A stretch of DNA of 64,000 nucleotides from Bryoerythrophyllum caledonicum (GCA_963971425.1 OZ020524.1:16805845-16869844), one strand, 5' to 3'. Shown: positions 45,566-59,890, numbered from the stretch's first letter. A program made the numbers and translations. The notes: generated by a model not told the origin, from the letters alone.

Positions 45566-48500
45566 CCCAATATACTAAAAAGACATCCTACATCACATAA
45601 GAAAAATGCCAAAATCTACTTCATACCTAATACCATAAAACTCCAACCAGAATATGAACACATTGCAAAACCCTTCGCACCATTTCTAAAAAACACACAT
45701 ACATTACACCACATACACAACACTTCCCACCCAAACATTGCCCAATACATACAACAAAAAAATACGCATCCACCACCCCACATCTTATATGCACTAATAA
45801 TCACTACTCATCCAAACATAGATGAATGTAACCAACTTCTAAATCCACAAAATTTGAACACAATTACATGGACTAATACACTCCTACAAACCTTACTAAC
45901 CTTACAAAACCCACCAGAACGACACATTTACACTCCACACCCCTATAATGAATTCCTAGTAGACAACCAAAATATTATAAACCATGAGAACTCAATACAT
46001 AAAAGACTATACGACTTCTTACATAGTCAAGACATACCACCCTCAAATGATATAATAAAACTAAAATTCCCTTACCTCCCTAACAACCTCATAAATGAAT
46101 CACTAAAATATCTAGACCCTATACCAGAATACACCCACCCACCCCCACCTCTCCCCTACATCCCTCCTCAAAATCAAAATCAAAACATTAGACCAAACCA
46201 AGAAAATACATACATAATCACATGGAATGCCTCCTCACTAAACATTGCCCTTCCTAGCTTACAAACTTTAGTCGCAAACACAGACACACCACCGGCTCTT
46301 ATAGTTATACAAGAAACAAAACTAACCGCCACAAAATCTACAAAATATATACAAAATATATTTCAAAACTATAAACTCATCTTTAACAATACACATGCAC
46401 TTACAAGATGCATGCAACAAAGGAGACCATACACACCGGGCCGCGGTGGCCTCCTTACATTAATACACAAAAAATATACATTCCCAGGCAACATCAACAA
46501 AATCCCTACCCCAATGCACATATCACCATACATTCAAATAATTAAAATCACTAATCACCCACTACAACCGTGGTTAATCTTTCACATGTATATGCCATCC
46601 CATCCCGAAGATACTAGATTTCTCTTAGATATACAAAACACTATTACATCCCATATTAATAATCATCCCAATCATACATACCTATTATGTGGAGACTTCA
46701 ATAGAGACATAGTACTAATTGGCCGCCAAAATGGAAACCATCACACCCCCCCTCAAAACATTGATTACCAATGGCGCCGCTTCACAGAAAACTTAAACTT
46801 CACTTACATCAATACCGATACACAATTCTCTAGACAAGGTGGCTACAATTATAGTGATTGGAGTTTAATAGATGGATTCTATATAAATACAAACAACAAT
46901 ACACAATGCACCTCCACAACAAACAAAGATATTATTCTCAACTCGGACCACTCACCCATACAATTGCACATCCCAAATAACACACTAATTAGTAGAACTC
47001 CTACAATCCCAAACAAAGACACTATACGCATACTCAACCCCATCCCAAAAACCAACATAGAAAACTTCAACACAAAATTCTTCGAAGAAAACTCCATACA
47101 AATAGACTCCCTCATACACACTCTTGAAAACAATAGTCAATTAACACAAGCACAATGGCAAGAAGCATGCCACTCTCTAGACAAACTCATCAATAAAATT
47201 TCTGATACACTAGAACAAACTTGTAGAGCACACCCAATACCCCAAATGACAAACAGAACCTCTCAACAAGGCGGGTATCTACCCCGCAAACTTTCTAAAA
47301 CTTGGAAACAACACTTAACCACATACCATACCATACGTAAAACCATTAGAATTGTAAAAAACAACCCTCAATGGCGTAACCACCCCATACACAACGAACT
47401 ACTAACTATACAACACATCCAAATCCCTACCCCGCCGCCTCCGGACCTTCCCCACGATACATGGATAAAAGATATCGCGATAATTGCAAAAAATGCCAAC
47501 ATACAAGCACAAAGAATAATCACAAAATACACCAAAGAAAACATTAAAAAAAACCATCTCAAAATACAGACAACTATACGAAATCAACCCCAAAAAAATT
47601 AACAAAAAAGTCTTCAAAAACCTTGAATCCCCACCAATGGATTGTATCAAAGATCAATATAATAATATTCTAACTAGCCCCGAAGACATTGCGAATGAAA
47701 TATTTAACCAACAAACAAAAACCAATAGACCAACAGTACCAACATGTAATTACCAGCCACAACATACAATAGAATGCACATGTGCAATACGACAATACCC
47801 TTGGCACGACCTGGACGGATATACCCTTGACAAACGGGGCGAACCAGAAATTCCACTACATAAATACCTCAACAGAGCCACATACGACACATGCCTTCAA
47901 AATCTTGGAAATAATAAAGCCCCAGGCCCAGACCGCATACCAAACTCAATACTCAAAAACATGCCTCCAAGATTTCATAAGCTATTATTTCTATTCTTCT
48001 CCCACTGCTATAAACAAAAACAAATACCAAACTCATGGAAATTAAGTACAACAATTCTACTATACAAAAAAGGCGACCCGTCCATACTACCCAACCATAG
48101 ACCAATTGCACTAGCTAACACAATATACAAACTCTTTACCAGTACACTCACCTCCATACTATCCTCATATGGCGAAAAATTCAAAATCCTACATGATAGT
48201 CAAGAAGGATTTAGAGCAGAGAGAAGTACCGCACGACAAATACAAACTATAATAGCCGCACTAGAAGACGCAAAGTTTACTAACCAAGATATATACATAC
48301 TATACGTGGACTTCAAAAATGCCTTTGGCTCAATTGACCATGCCCGACTTCTAGCAATAATGATGGACCTTGGTTACCCAAAAGATGCAACTACACTTGT
48401 AGGAAACATCTATTCTAAATCATCTACATGTTATACCGGTGAACACTTTGGGAAAACAAAACCTATACCCATCCAAAGAGGTACTATACAATGGGATCCC

Positions 48501-51500
48501 CTCAGCCCATACCTATTCATTATATTTCTAGAACCACTACTCAGATGGCTAGAAAGAGGAAATTACGGATACAATTTTGGCACATCAGAGGTCATAATAA
48601 ACTCTGCCGCATACGCGGATGACCTAGCCACCATAACTAACAAAATCAAATCAATCCAAATACAACTAAACAAAATTGATAGATATTGTAAATGGGCCGG
48701 TATGGACGTAGGTGTCCCAAAATGTGCCGCTACCGGATGCCCAAACAAATCCAAATTGAACCCTACCACTTTCAAAGCCCTAATGCAAGCCTCAAACATC
48801 AACTACCGCAATCAACCGATCCCCATACTACAGCAAAATGAACCATACATATACTTAGGCACAAACCTTGTTCCCTCACTAAAATGGAAAATCCAAATCC
48901 ACACCACAACGACAAAACTCATCAAACAATGCAAAGAACTAACAACATGCCCAGCCACCATGAAACAAAAAATAAAAATGGTTGATACCGTACTACGCCC
49001 AGGTGTGGCATACAGTTTCTACGGTGTACCATACTCTATGCCAGCTATCAGAAAACTTGATAAAAAAATAATAGCCATACAAAAAACCATATGTGGATTA
49101 CCAAAATGTATGTCAAATGCAATAACCCAACTCCCACATAACCTATTTGGACTTGAAGCTTTCTCCCTCAAAAATGCATATCTCCGATGTATAGGCGAAC
49201 AATTACAAAATGCTTTAAACGATAAAGGTAGACTTGGAAAAATATATAATGGATTAACTCACTATGTCCTTGCCCAATATGGTGGCGCTGAAAACATACC
49301 GAGAATTAAAAAAAGTGACTGCATAAGATCACCAATAACACGAACATTCTTCTTATTAAAACATATAGCTAAAGCCGACCTTAAAAGTACGCTCCCGAAC
49401 TTCCTCACTAATCCTACAACACTAGAAATACTATGGCGCCAAGAAACATTAAATCATAACACACTCAATGCCCAACTCTCCCAAAAGCTTCTACAAAAAC
49501 TCCTCTCAAAAAATATTTTTGAACTAAACCTAATTACCTTACCTAACGGTACACACATCATGAACAATGAAGACTTCAAAACCTACCACTTCACCCCATC
49601 TAAACTAATAAAGAGTGCCCTAAGTGTTGCTAAACAACTATTTTGCCACCTAACATGCCCCACTATATGTCATACTCCTTGCAACATACACCCATACTCT
49701 CATACACTTAAAGATCCATTCATCACCCTCAACAATAACATCATCCCAAGAAATATTCCCACACCAACCAACCCCCCTAACCCTCCACATACATACCACC
49801 CCCGCCCCCCAACATACATCCCCAAAAACCCTACCACATACCCCATTAATAATATCATAAACCATAAACATATCCAACACACAGACACAAATAACATACA
49901 AAATACCTACACAAAATATCTATGCCAATGGCAACACAATGATAATACATACAATAAATGGCTCCCTTAAAGAGACCTTTTTCCACGGCATGACACCAAT
50001 ACCTCCACACATAACACTGAAAAATTAAAACAATACTACCAAAAGATCCAAAACAAAATATACTCAGATATCATCTTTGCCCACCATCCACAAGAACAAT
50101 TCTCAGACTCAAGGTCCGTAACACCACCCATAATTATCCCACTCTTAAACATCTACACAACAGAATGCAACCCCGAAAATGATATCCTTACATCCTCAAA
50201 CACAATTCAAATATATAACAATCAAGCACATCTATACAAAGAAAATGGCCGACATTTACACACCATACCCATTACCCGGCTCCAATGATTATGGAACCAA
50301 TATCATACAAAATTACAAACCCCTACAAACATTGAACCAACAACCCAACCCTTTGAAACCGAACTAATATGGCTTTACCAAAGATATAAATATCGAATAC
50401 CAAAAATTGACCCCCTCAAAAATGCACAATACACAATACCCACCCCCATTTTAGACTCACTAATATCATCCTTTAACATCGAACACTCATACTTTTCCTC
50501 CCCGATCACATGTCCTATCAAACTAAATAAATTCTACTCACCGTACGGAAGAGACAAAATATTTGGATCCCTAGGCAAGGCCTTTGAACACAAATGGATC
50601 GGAAATGGAATAGCTCACCCCCACAACGAGAAAGACATAGAACAAGCCATACATTGGGCTAGACTTGCCGCCAAACACGATCCAAATAACACAAAAACAA
50701 TCATCGTCACACCGAACAACAATTGGTACCAAAATAACAACCAACATTCAAACCCATTCCCAGATTCCCACATCATTGCATTATTTGAAGCAGACACAAT
50801 ACCATACGAAGAACCTAATATCCCACCTGAGCTAAAAAAACCCAGAATAGAGCCATCTACATTACAAATACTATGCGTCCATCATCAAAATCAAACCCTC
50901 GGCTCCCTAGAACAACTTGCGGAACTTACCTCCATAACAGACAATCTAGACATACAACGACCATACACAAAACCGGCCCCACCAACACCCATACAAACCC
51001 CCGTAAACAAAAGTAAAAGATGGTCAAAATTAAACTATGACAACAACACATTAAACTACTCCGTCATACCTCCCCCTCTCCCAGACTACCCAACTTATAC
51101 CACACCAAAATTTAACCCCGCATACAGTTATTACACCGACGGCTCTTTTAAACCATCGGAACAAATTAGCCCGGGCTCTTGGCGAAGAGAAAAAGCTGGC
51201 TATGGCATATATAATTCTACCAAAGAAATTAAACTAGCCAAAAGACTCCATGGACTACAAAATATCCTCAGAGCAGAACTCATGGCCATTCACAAAACAC
51301 TACAGATCATTACAACAAAATACAAAAATGAACCTGCACATATATTCACCGATTGTATAAATGCACTCTACCTACTAAACACTCAAATAACACACCCAAC
51401 CCTTCACAACAGTCACCTCGACCAAACCATACTAACATCAATGGTACAAATGTTACAAAAACGTATACAAATCACAACCCTTCACAAAGTCAGAGCCCAT

Positions 51501-52716
51501 GCCAACATTGATGGCAACGAACAAGCAGACAAACTTGCAAAAGAAGGCCGAGAAAAAACACACAAAAACGCCAAAGACCCTCACGAACATGCCCATGCCA
51601 CCCCATACTACTTTCAAAAAAAAGATTGGCCTTCCAAAGAAGATACCCCCGACAAAGGCCCAATTAGATTTCTGGGCAAATATCTCAAAAAACAAGACCT
51701 CTACAACAACCTGGATACAATCTCAGAAAATATTCCTAACATAGAAAAATGGACTAACAATAACGACATAGACAATGAACTCTCTACAAACTTTTGGAAA
51801 AACCCCATCATCTCAGACTCACAAATAACGTGCCTCATCAAATTCCGTACGGGTCAGTACATGGGAAACGCTCGCAAACAACTCTTCTTTGGAATAGAAA
51901 GATTCCCATCCATAACATGCCCCATATGCCCCTCAACAGACCCCGACACATGGCTTCATGTGCTACTCAAATGCCAAAACCACCACATTCACTCTCTAAT
52001 CATCAAAAGACATAATAAAGCGGTATGGGAAATTCGAAAACTAATCACCTCCTACAAAAAATCGAGATGTTTCATACTTATGAACGCCGGCACTTTTAAT
52101 AACAATCCACAAGAAAACACGGTCCCCCCATGGCTATTTCCATTCTCATGTATGACCCAAAGATGTCATTGCAACGCTAGGCTCAAACCGGACATTCTTT
52201 GTGTCAAAGGCTTACCATACAACGACCCACCACCCGAGAACATCAACCAAGACTACACCATTCAATTCATCGAATTTACATATTGCAACGATAGATTCTC
52301 CCCGGAAACAATACAAAACAAAATAGATAAATACCAACCCCTCATAGACGACATCATTGCCCTCGGCTGGAATGTGGACCCCCTTATTGTTATCACATCC
52401 GGCGCTCGTGCCACCACCTTTATCCCATCTATGAAAAATCTCGAAGATACCTTCAAGATACCCATTGATACAATTAAAACTACCTTTAAAAATATCAACA
52501 CCATCGCTATTCAACATGCCATGTCTATTTTACTGCATAAACGCAAAATCGAAAACAACCAAGTCCTCCCTGATAGGCAAGACCCCCCTTAGGAACTTCG
52601 CCACTTTGTCTCTTCCTGATTGGCTGCATGTTTGGTTTTGTTTTTTGTTGTTTAGTTAGTTTGGTCGTGGTTGGTCGTTGTTGGTTGGTTTCTGGCTACT
52701 CGTTACATAGTGTCTA

Positions 52717-52842
52717 CCCTCGAAAGGGGGAAGTAGTTCCAGTTTGCTAATTCCTTGTCCGGTGGGCATGGTCTTAGCAATGGAACGAACAGACACTTTA
52801 TTCACGCCGGTTCCCTTCGGGAACCGGCGTTCTTCTTCTTCT
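52717..52842 (+). other. LINE-3 3' end: GAAA hairpin, UUCG hairpin, TTC tail
   Basis: Hairpin 1 (52717-52730) is CCCTC-GAAA-GGGGG. Hairpin 2 (52806-52828) is GCCGGTTC-C(TTCG)G-GAACCGGC, a perfect 9-bp stem with a C(UUCG)G loop. The (TTC)n tail runs to the target duplication at 52843. Confidence 0.75.
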
Positions 52843-52855
52843 TGCAAGAGGTGGA

Positions 52856-55800
52856 CTATTAACACTCATCAACAAAACATATGTTTTTCCCGGTAATATA
52901 ATTAAAATCCCTACCCCTACTAATATATCACTATATCTACAAATCATAAAAATCACAAATAATCCACTCCAACCATGGCTACTCATACATCTCTACATGC
53001 CCTCACACCCGGAAGACATTGGACTTTTGAACAAAATTCAAACAAATATTACAAATCAAATTCAAAATCACCAAAACCACACCCATATTTCAATGGGCGA
53101 CTTCAACAGAGACATTGCCCTTATTGGGCGTTTAAATGGAAATCATATCACCCCCCCAAAACATAGATATTGAATGGAAAACATACACTAATACTCTACA
53201 CATGACATACATTCACACAAACACCACCTTTTCAAGACACGGTGGAAACAATTATACGGAAACTAGCTTAATTGATGGATTTTATCTAAACACCCAGAAT
53301 CAACACCTATATGCCTGCACAACAAACATAGACAACAATTTAAACTCTGACCATTATCCACTCCAACTACACATACCAAACAACACACTAATCAGTAGAA
53401 CACCGCAATCTACAAACAATAACACCATAAGAATACTGAACCCTATCTCACCATACAACTTGAAAAAATTCCTTGGTGCCTACTTTGAGAAAAACTCATT
53501 ACTTATAGAACAATTTACCAACACACTAGAAAATAACATAAACCTTACAAACACACAATGGTTAGTAGCATGTGACACACTGGACACACTAAGTGAGGAT
53601 ATATCAGCAATACTTGAACAAACTTGCAGAGCAGAACCGCTACCTCAATTTAACCCCAAAATTGCACAACAAGGTGGATTCTTGCCTCGTAAACTAGCAA
53701 AACCATGGAAACAACATCTGTCTACATATCACCTCATCCTCAAAACCATACGCATAGTAAAATCAAATGAGAATTGGCATGACCATACCATACTCCACAA
53801 CTTACAAACCCATAGACATATAGACATACCATAGCCACCAACAGAAGACAATCTGATAGAGCCATGGATTGCAGAAATAGCTCAATTAGCACAACAAGCC
53901 AACAAACAAGCACGCAAAATTACAACAAAATACAATAAAGAATGTATGAAAAAGGCCATATTCAAATATAGACAACTATACGAGAAAAGCTCTGAAAAGA
54001 TAAATAAAAAGGTTTTCAAAGACAACACAACACATGCACTTGATTGCATCATAGACCAACAAGGCAACATCCTTACAAGCCTGGAAGACATCGCTAATGA
54101 AATATATAAACAACAATTGCAAATAAACAAACCAACAACTCTCTCATGCCAATACCAAAATACACACCATGGTACATGTGTATGCAGCGTTAGACAATAT
54201 CCCTGGAATGATGTAGACAGATTAATCTTAGAAAAAAGAGGTGAGCCTAATACTCCACTACACATATACTTTAACCCAGAAACATTCAATATGTGCCTCA
54301 AAAAATCAAGTAAAAACAAAGCCCCTGGCCCGGATCGCATTCCAAACTCAGTATTAAAAAATATGCCCGAAAATTTCCATATACTCTTATACATTTTCTT
54401 TAAACACTGCTACAGACAAAAACGAATTCCCAAAATGTAGAAAACTAGCCTAACTATATATATTGCTTTATTAAAAAAGGAGACCCCTTCATATTAACTA
54501 ATCACCGACCCATCGCCCTAGCAAATACTATCTACAAACTATACACAAGTACATTAACATTGATCTTGTCCTTGTATGGAGAAAAACACAGTGTATTACA
54601 CGACAGCCAAGAAGGATTTAGAGCTGAACGTAGTACTGCTCGACAAATAGAAACAGTGATCGCTGCTTTAGAAGACGCTATTTCACAAATCAAGAAATAC
54701 ACATTCTATATGTAGATTTCAAAAATGCATTTGGATCTATAGACCATGCCAGACTACTCGCAATTATGACTTACCTCGGATATCCGCGAGACACAGCCAC
54801 ACTTATTGGAAATATCTACGCACAATCCACAACTTCATTCACTGGGGAACATTTCGATAAAACTCACCCAATTCCTATACAAAGAGGCACAATCCAAGGC
54901 AACACCTTTAGACCATGTCTTTTTATAATATTCTTGGAACCTCTACTGAGATGGCTACAATGGGGAAACTATGGATACACACTAAACACGTCAAGAATTA
55001 CAATCATTCTGCTGCATACGCAGATGATCTGGCAATATTATCAGACAAACCAAAATCCCTACAATTACAATTAAACAAAATAGACAGATACTGTAAATGG
55101 ACCGGAATGGGTGTAGGAGCAACAAAATGCATAGTCATTGGTTGCCCCAACAAATCTAAACTAAATCCCACAACATTTAAAGCACAAATGCAGGCAATAA
55201 ATATCAACTACAGAAACAAAGCTATCCCAATATTACATCAAAATGAAGCATATGTATATCTAAGAGCTCAAATGGTACCCTTGTTAAAATGGAAAATTCA
55301 AACGCATGTTACTACTACTAAACTCAACAAGCAATGCCTAGCACTGACCAATGGATCTCCTACTATGCAACAAAATCAACATGATTTGATATTGTTATCA
55401 GACCCGGGGTATCATACAGCTGCTACACTGTACCATACTCAATGCCAACAATAAAAAAATTAGACAAAAAAATTATAGCAATACAAAATACAATATGTGG
55501 CCTTCCAAAATGCACACGAAACATAATAACACAACTTCCACATGACCACTTCGGTCTCGAAGCATTCTCATTGAGAAATGACTATTTGCAATGTATTGGA
55601 GAACAACTTCTAAATGCTCTAAATGACAAAGGAAGACTAGGAAAGATATTTAATGGACTACTACACTTCATACTAGCCAAATATGGGGTGTTGAATTGGT
55701 ACCCAGAATAAAAAGTCTAGACTGTTACAGATCCCCCATTACTCGCATATTATTCCTACTCAAGACGGAAGGAAATTCAAACCTAAAAAGCACAATAGGC

Positions 55801-58800
55801 AATTTTCTAATAGCACCTGCACCTTTAGAAATTATATGGCAAACGGAAACCCCAACACTCCCATATTTAACTAAACAAACGTCCTTAAAATTACTACAAA
55901 ATTATTAACAGCAAATATCACTACACTGAGCCAAATCACATACCAAATGGCACACAACTAAAGAATGAAGATGAATTCCAAATATTTCACTCTAAACCCA
56001 CCAAGCTAATAAAAAGTGCATTAAACCTAGCAAAACAACTTTTCTGCCTCCCCAAATGTCTAGACACATGCCCTAATACCTGTAACTTACATGCAAAACC
56101 ACGCACACTCAAGGAGGAATATATCTATCCTAACAACAACATAACCCCTAACATCCCTATCCATCCACCTCACCTACCGCAACCACGGTATCCCAAGCCA
56201 CCTTCACATATCCTCAGAAATCCCACAATATACCCTATACAACACATAATAGATGTTGCACATCGTACATATTATGACACTAATGATATTAAAGTAGAAA
56301 GTACAACATTCTACTGCCAATGGAAATGCCATGGAAATATATATAACAAATGGCAAACCCAACGAAACTTATTCCCATGGCACAACCCTAATATCGCATC
56401 TCACCAGATAGCACGCCTTAAGCACACCCCCTACGCAAATTCCCACGCAAATTCCCCTTGCACAGATCTCAATCATAGAATGCAATCCACAGAAAGACAT
56501 TACAGCACAAAAACATACCATTCAAATTCAACAAAAAGAAGCACACATCTATGAAAAAAATGGAAAATAACTTATAACCATCCCTATAAATAGACTAGAA
56601 TGGCTTTGGAACCAATACTACCTAGCTCTACACGCTCCACATAAAATAGAATAAAAAACTCAACCATTTGAAACGGAAGTTGTATGGCTATACCAAAGAT
56701 GCAAATATAGAATTCCTAAAACTGACCCCCTTAAACGTACACAATACACCATACCTACAGAAATACTAGATTTCCTCACCACTACATATAATATTCAACA
56801 ATCATACTTCTCATCCCCGGTCACATGCTCTACAAAATTATCTAAATTCTTCTCCCCCTTCTCTAGAGACCAAGTTTTTGGTTCGCTCGGCAAAGCTTTT
56901 GATTACAAATGGGATGGCATTGGATATGCACACCCACATAGTAAAGAAGAAGCCAAACAGGCATTACACTAGGCTAGACTGGCAGCAAAACATAACCCAA
57001 GAAACATAACCTATCTTGTACTGCCTGATGAAGACTTGTACCAAAATCTTACCCCCCATAATGGCCCATATTTAGACTCTAGCATTATATGTTTATTCCC
57101 AGAAGACACTATAATCTATTTTGAACCAACCATACCAGAAGAACTAAATAAAAAACCCAGAACAGAAAAGTCCACATTACAAATAATATGCGTACACCAA
57201 CAAAACAACACAATAGACACCCAATTAAACATAGAACATCTAAAATCACTAGCCAATACCCTTCACATAAAACAAATATATGCCAAATTAGCCCCATCAA
57301 CACCCACACCTATCAAGATTAACCGTAACAAACAATGGTCTAAAGTCAAATATCCAAATCCAAATGAAACACCACCAACTACTCCAATGCCACTCTCAAC
57401 CTGTAACTCTAATCTACCCCTCAAATTTAAACTAGAGTACATCTACTATACAGACGGATCATTTAAAGAACCTGAAGAAGTTAGCCCGGGACACTGGCAC
57501 AGAGAAAAAGCCGGCTTTGGCATTTATAATGCGCCTAAAGACATAAAAATAGCCAAATGATCACATGGCCTACAAAACATCATCAGAGCGGAAATGATGG
57601 TTGTACATAAAACACTAAGAATTCTAAATGCTAAATACCCAGACGAGCCTACATACATATTCACAGACTGCATCAATGTACCATACCTCTTAAACACACA
57701 AATTCAACATCCTACTATGCACAATGGCCACCCGGATAAAACTATTTTAGCATCAATGGTACAATTACTACAAACAAGAATCCAACCCATATCATTACAC
57801 AAAGTAAGAGCTCATGTGAACATTGATGGCAATGAAAAAGCGGAAGAATTAGCAAAAATTGGAAGAGAAAAAGGACATAGAGAAGCTAGGAAACCATTTG
57901 AACATGGCCACCCCACACCATACTACTATCAAAGAAAAGAATGGCCGGCCATGGTAGACACCCCAGACAGAGGTCTCATAAGATTCCTACCCAAATACCT
58001 TAAAATACATGATTTAGACAACAACTTAACAGAACTAACTCAAAATTTTCCAAACATAGATAAATGAACTGGTAATAGAAATATTGACAAAGAACTCTCT
58101 AATGAATTTTGGACAAATCCTCCTATTAATGACTCACAAAAAACATATATTATAAAATTCACAACAGGCCAATACATGGGAAATGCCCATAAACAATTAT
58201 TCTTTGGAAGAGAAAGATTCCCCTATATTACATGTCCCATCTGTAATTCCAATGAACCAGATACTTACTTGCATGTACTACTCAAATGTCAACAACCACA
58301 CATCCATGCATTGATTGTCAAAAGATATGATAAAGCAGTATGGGAAACTAGAAAACTGCTTATATCCTCTAGTAAATCTAGATGTCGCACCTTTCACAAC
58401 AACCCACCAGAAAACACTGTCCCACAATGGCTGCTTCCATGCACATGCAACACCCAAAGATGCCGCTGCAATGCCAAATTTAAGCCGGACTTATTGTGTA
58501 TCCGAGGGGTGCCACACAACCACCCCCACCAATAATCCGAGATCCAACCATCACAATACAATTCACATACTGCAATGACCGATTCTCCCAAGACACAATA
58601 ACACACAAGATAAACAAATATCAACCTCTTCTGGACAAAATCAGCTCATTAGGATGGAAAGTGGACCCATTGATTGTAATCACAGCCGGTGCTAGAGCTA
58701 CCACCCATATTCCCTCCATGAAAGCACTGGAAACCACATTTAAAATTTCAATGACCTCTATTAAAAATACCTTCAAAACTTTAATACCATAGCTATCCAA

Positions 58801-58875
58801 CATTCTATGTCCATCCTCCTCCATAAAAGAAGAATAGAAAACAACCAACCTCTACCAGATCCTTATAACTCTTAA
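52856..58875 (+). pseudogene. LINE-4 ORF2 from endonuclease to C-terminus
   Basis: Broken into many frames. Endonuclease: MGDFNRDIALIGRLNG near 53095 and NSDHYPLQLHIPNNTL (53345). Linker: 53946-54440 with KAPGPDRIPNSVLKNMP. RT: RPIALANTIYKLYTS (54510), VDFKNAFGSIDHARLL (54713), RGTIQGNTFRPCLF (54882; D and S-P changed) and AYADDLAILSD (55016). RNase H: YYTDGSF (57440), FTDCINVPYLL (57660) and NIDGNEKAEELAKIG (57820). Zinc motif: CPICNSNEPDTYLHVLLKC (58228). The stop TAA ends at 58875. Divergence is higher than between LINE-1, -2 and -3, consistent with its being the older host of LINE-3. Confidence 0.88.
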
Positions 58876-58958
58876 AACCAATCAAAATCGCCATAACATC
58901 TTGAGAAACCTCCAATTTTCTTCTATGCTTGGTTCATTTGTTTATATTTTAGTGTCTA

Positions 58959-59090
58959 CCCTCAAAAGGGGGAAGTAGTTCCATCATACTATTCCTTTGT
59001 CGAGTGGGCATCGTTTTAGTAGGTGGAACAAATAGACACTCTATTCACGCCGGCCTTCGTTTGGAGGTCGGAGTTCTTCTTCTTCTTCCT
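58959..59090 (+). other. LINE-4 3' end hairpins and tail
   Basis: Hairpin 1 (58959-58972) is CCCTC-AAAA-GGGGG. Hairpin 2 (59050-59071) pairs CCGGCCTTC with GGAGGTCGG around GTTT. The stem is kept although its sequence differs from LINE-3, partly by G-T pairs. Confidence 0.65.
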
Positions 59091-59103
59091 CCTCTTCTTT
59101 GCT

Positions 59104-59890
59104 AGAATCACTATATGCTAGCTTGTATACTCTCCTTGGTGCTATAGTTCTTCTTTCTTAAATTTTTGTTTTGTCCACTAATTTCAAATCTAATTTGGTT
59201 TAGCTTTGCCATGGACACTCTATGTAAGCTTGTATACACTCTTTGTAGTCGAGGTTCCCTTATAATATGTTATTTTTTTTCAATGTTTGAATTTCAATTC
59301 ACTTTGGTATAACTTGCTCGGGTCAATTTGTGCTAGCTTGCATACGCTCTTCCGTGCCTTTGTCCCCCTTTCTTAGGTTATTTTTTTTTAAAATTTGAAA
59401 TCCACTTTGATATATGGTTATTAAAGATACTACATACTAGCTTAAATACACTCCTTGGTGCCTTAGTCCTTCTTCTTAAGAATTTTTTTTTATAGATTTC
59501 AGATCCGCATTGGTATATGTTTGTTGGGGATTGTCTGTGCTAGCTTACGTACGCTCCTTGGTGCCTTATTCCCCCTTTCTTTAATTTTTTGTCATCTAAT
59601 TTCAAATCCATTTTGGTATAGCTTTGTTGGGGACAGTCTATGCAAGCTTCTAAACGTGTTTTTGGTGCCAAAGTCCCTCCCAAAATAGGTTTTATTTTTT
59701 TTAATAATTTCAAATCCACTCTGGTATAGCTTTGCTAGAACAATCAATAGTAGCTTGGTTTACACTCCTTGGAGCCTGGGTCCCCCAATTTTGGAACTTT
59801 TTTGTCTTCTAGTTCCAAATCTACTTTGAAATGACTTTGTTGAAGATAGTCTATGCAAATTTGTGTACAATCTTAAGTACTCACGTCCTC
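59104..59890 (+). repeat. Tandem repeat, about eight units of roughly 105 bp
   Basis: Each unit contains variants of TATGCTAGCTTGTATACTC, CTTGGTGCCTTAGTCC, a T-run, AATTTCAAATCCA and TTTGGTATAGCTTTG. Anchors fall near 59118, 59224, 59332, 59437, 59540, 59641, 59750 and 59850. Units are quite diverged. No coding potential. The array starts right after the LINE-4 tail. Confidence 0.8.

Larger units (their letters stand above)
44440..52592 (+). pseudogene. LINE-3 ORF2 (near-complete): Thr-rich leader, double 2A, endonuclease, RT, RNase H, zinc motif
   Basis: The best-kept ORF2 in the window. It is open from the leader to 47602, shifted by one base in an A-run near 47550, then open to a TAA at 49968 (a Gln codon in LINE-1), a TGA at 50286 (Trp in LINE-1), and open again to the TAG at 52590. 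Endonuclease: VIQETK (46303), GDFNRD (about 46690), SDHSPIQLHIP (46943). RT: NHRPIALAN (48090), VDFKNAFGSIDHARLL (48306), YADD (48611-48622). RNase H: YYTDGSF (51128), AELMAI, FTDCINAL, NIDGNEQADKLAKEG (about 51500). Zinc motif CPICPSTDPDTWLHVLLKC near 51920. The normally fixed RT motif QGDTLSP reads QWDPLSP at 48490, a likely inactivating change. The N-terminus is chimaeric (see the 2A entries). Confidence 0.92.
42783..52842 (+). mobile_element. LINE-3: 10.06 kb LINE inserted in LINE-4
   Basis: Bounded by an exact 13-bp target duplication, so both ends are certain. Order: 5' region (42783-44440), Thr-rich repeat array, two 2A segments, endonuclease, reverse transcriptase, RNase H, zinc motif, 3' UTR hairpins and a TTC tail. 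There is no ORF1. Because the 5' end lies at a clean target duplication, the lack of ORF1 belongs to the source element, not to damage after insertion. ORF2 has one frameshift and two stops. Confidence 0.92.
52843..59090 (+). mobile_element. LINE-4, 3' segment
   Basis: Continuation of the old LINE from the endonuclease onward: linker, RT, RNase H, 3' UTR and a TTC/TCC tail ending near 59090. It is the most diverged copy of the family here, with scattered stops. The first 13 bp are the right target duplication of LINE-3. Confidence 0.88.
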
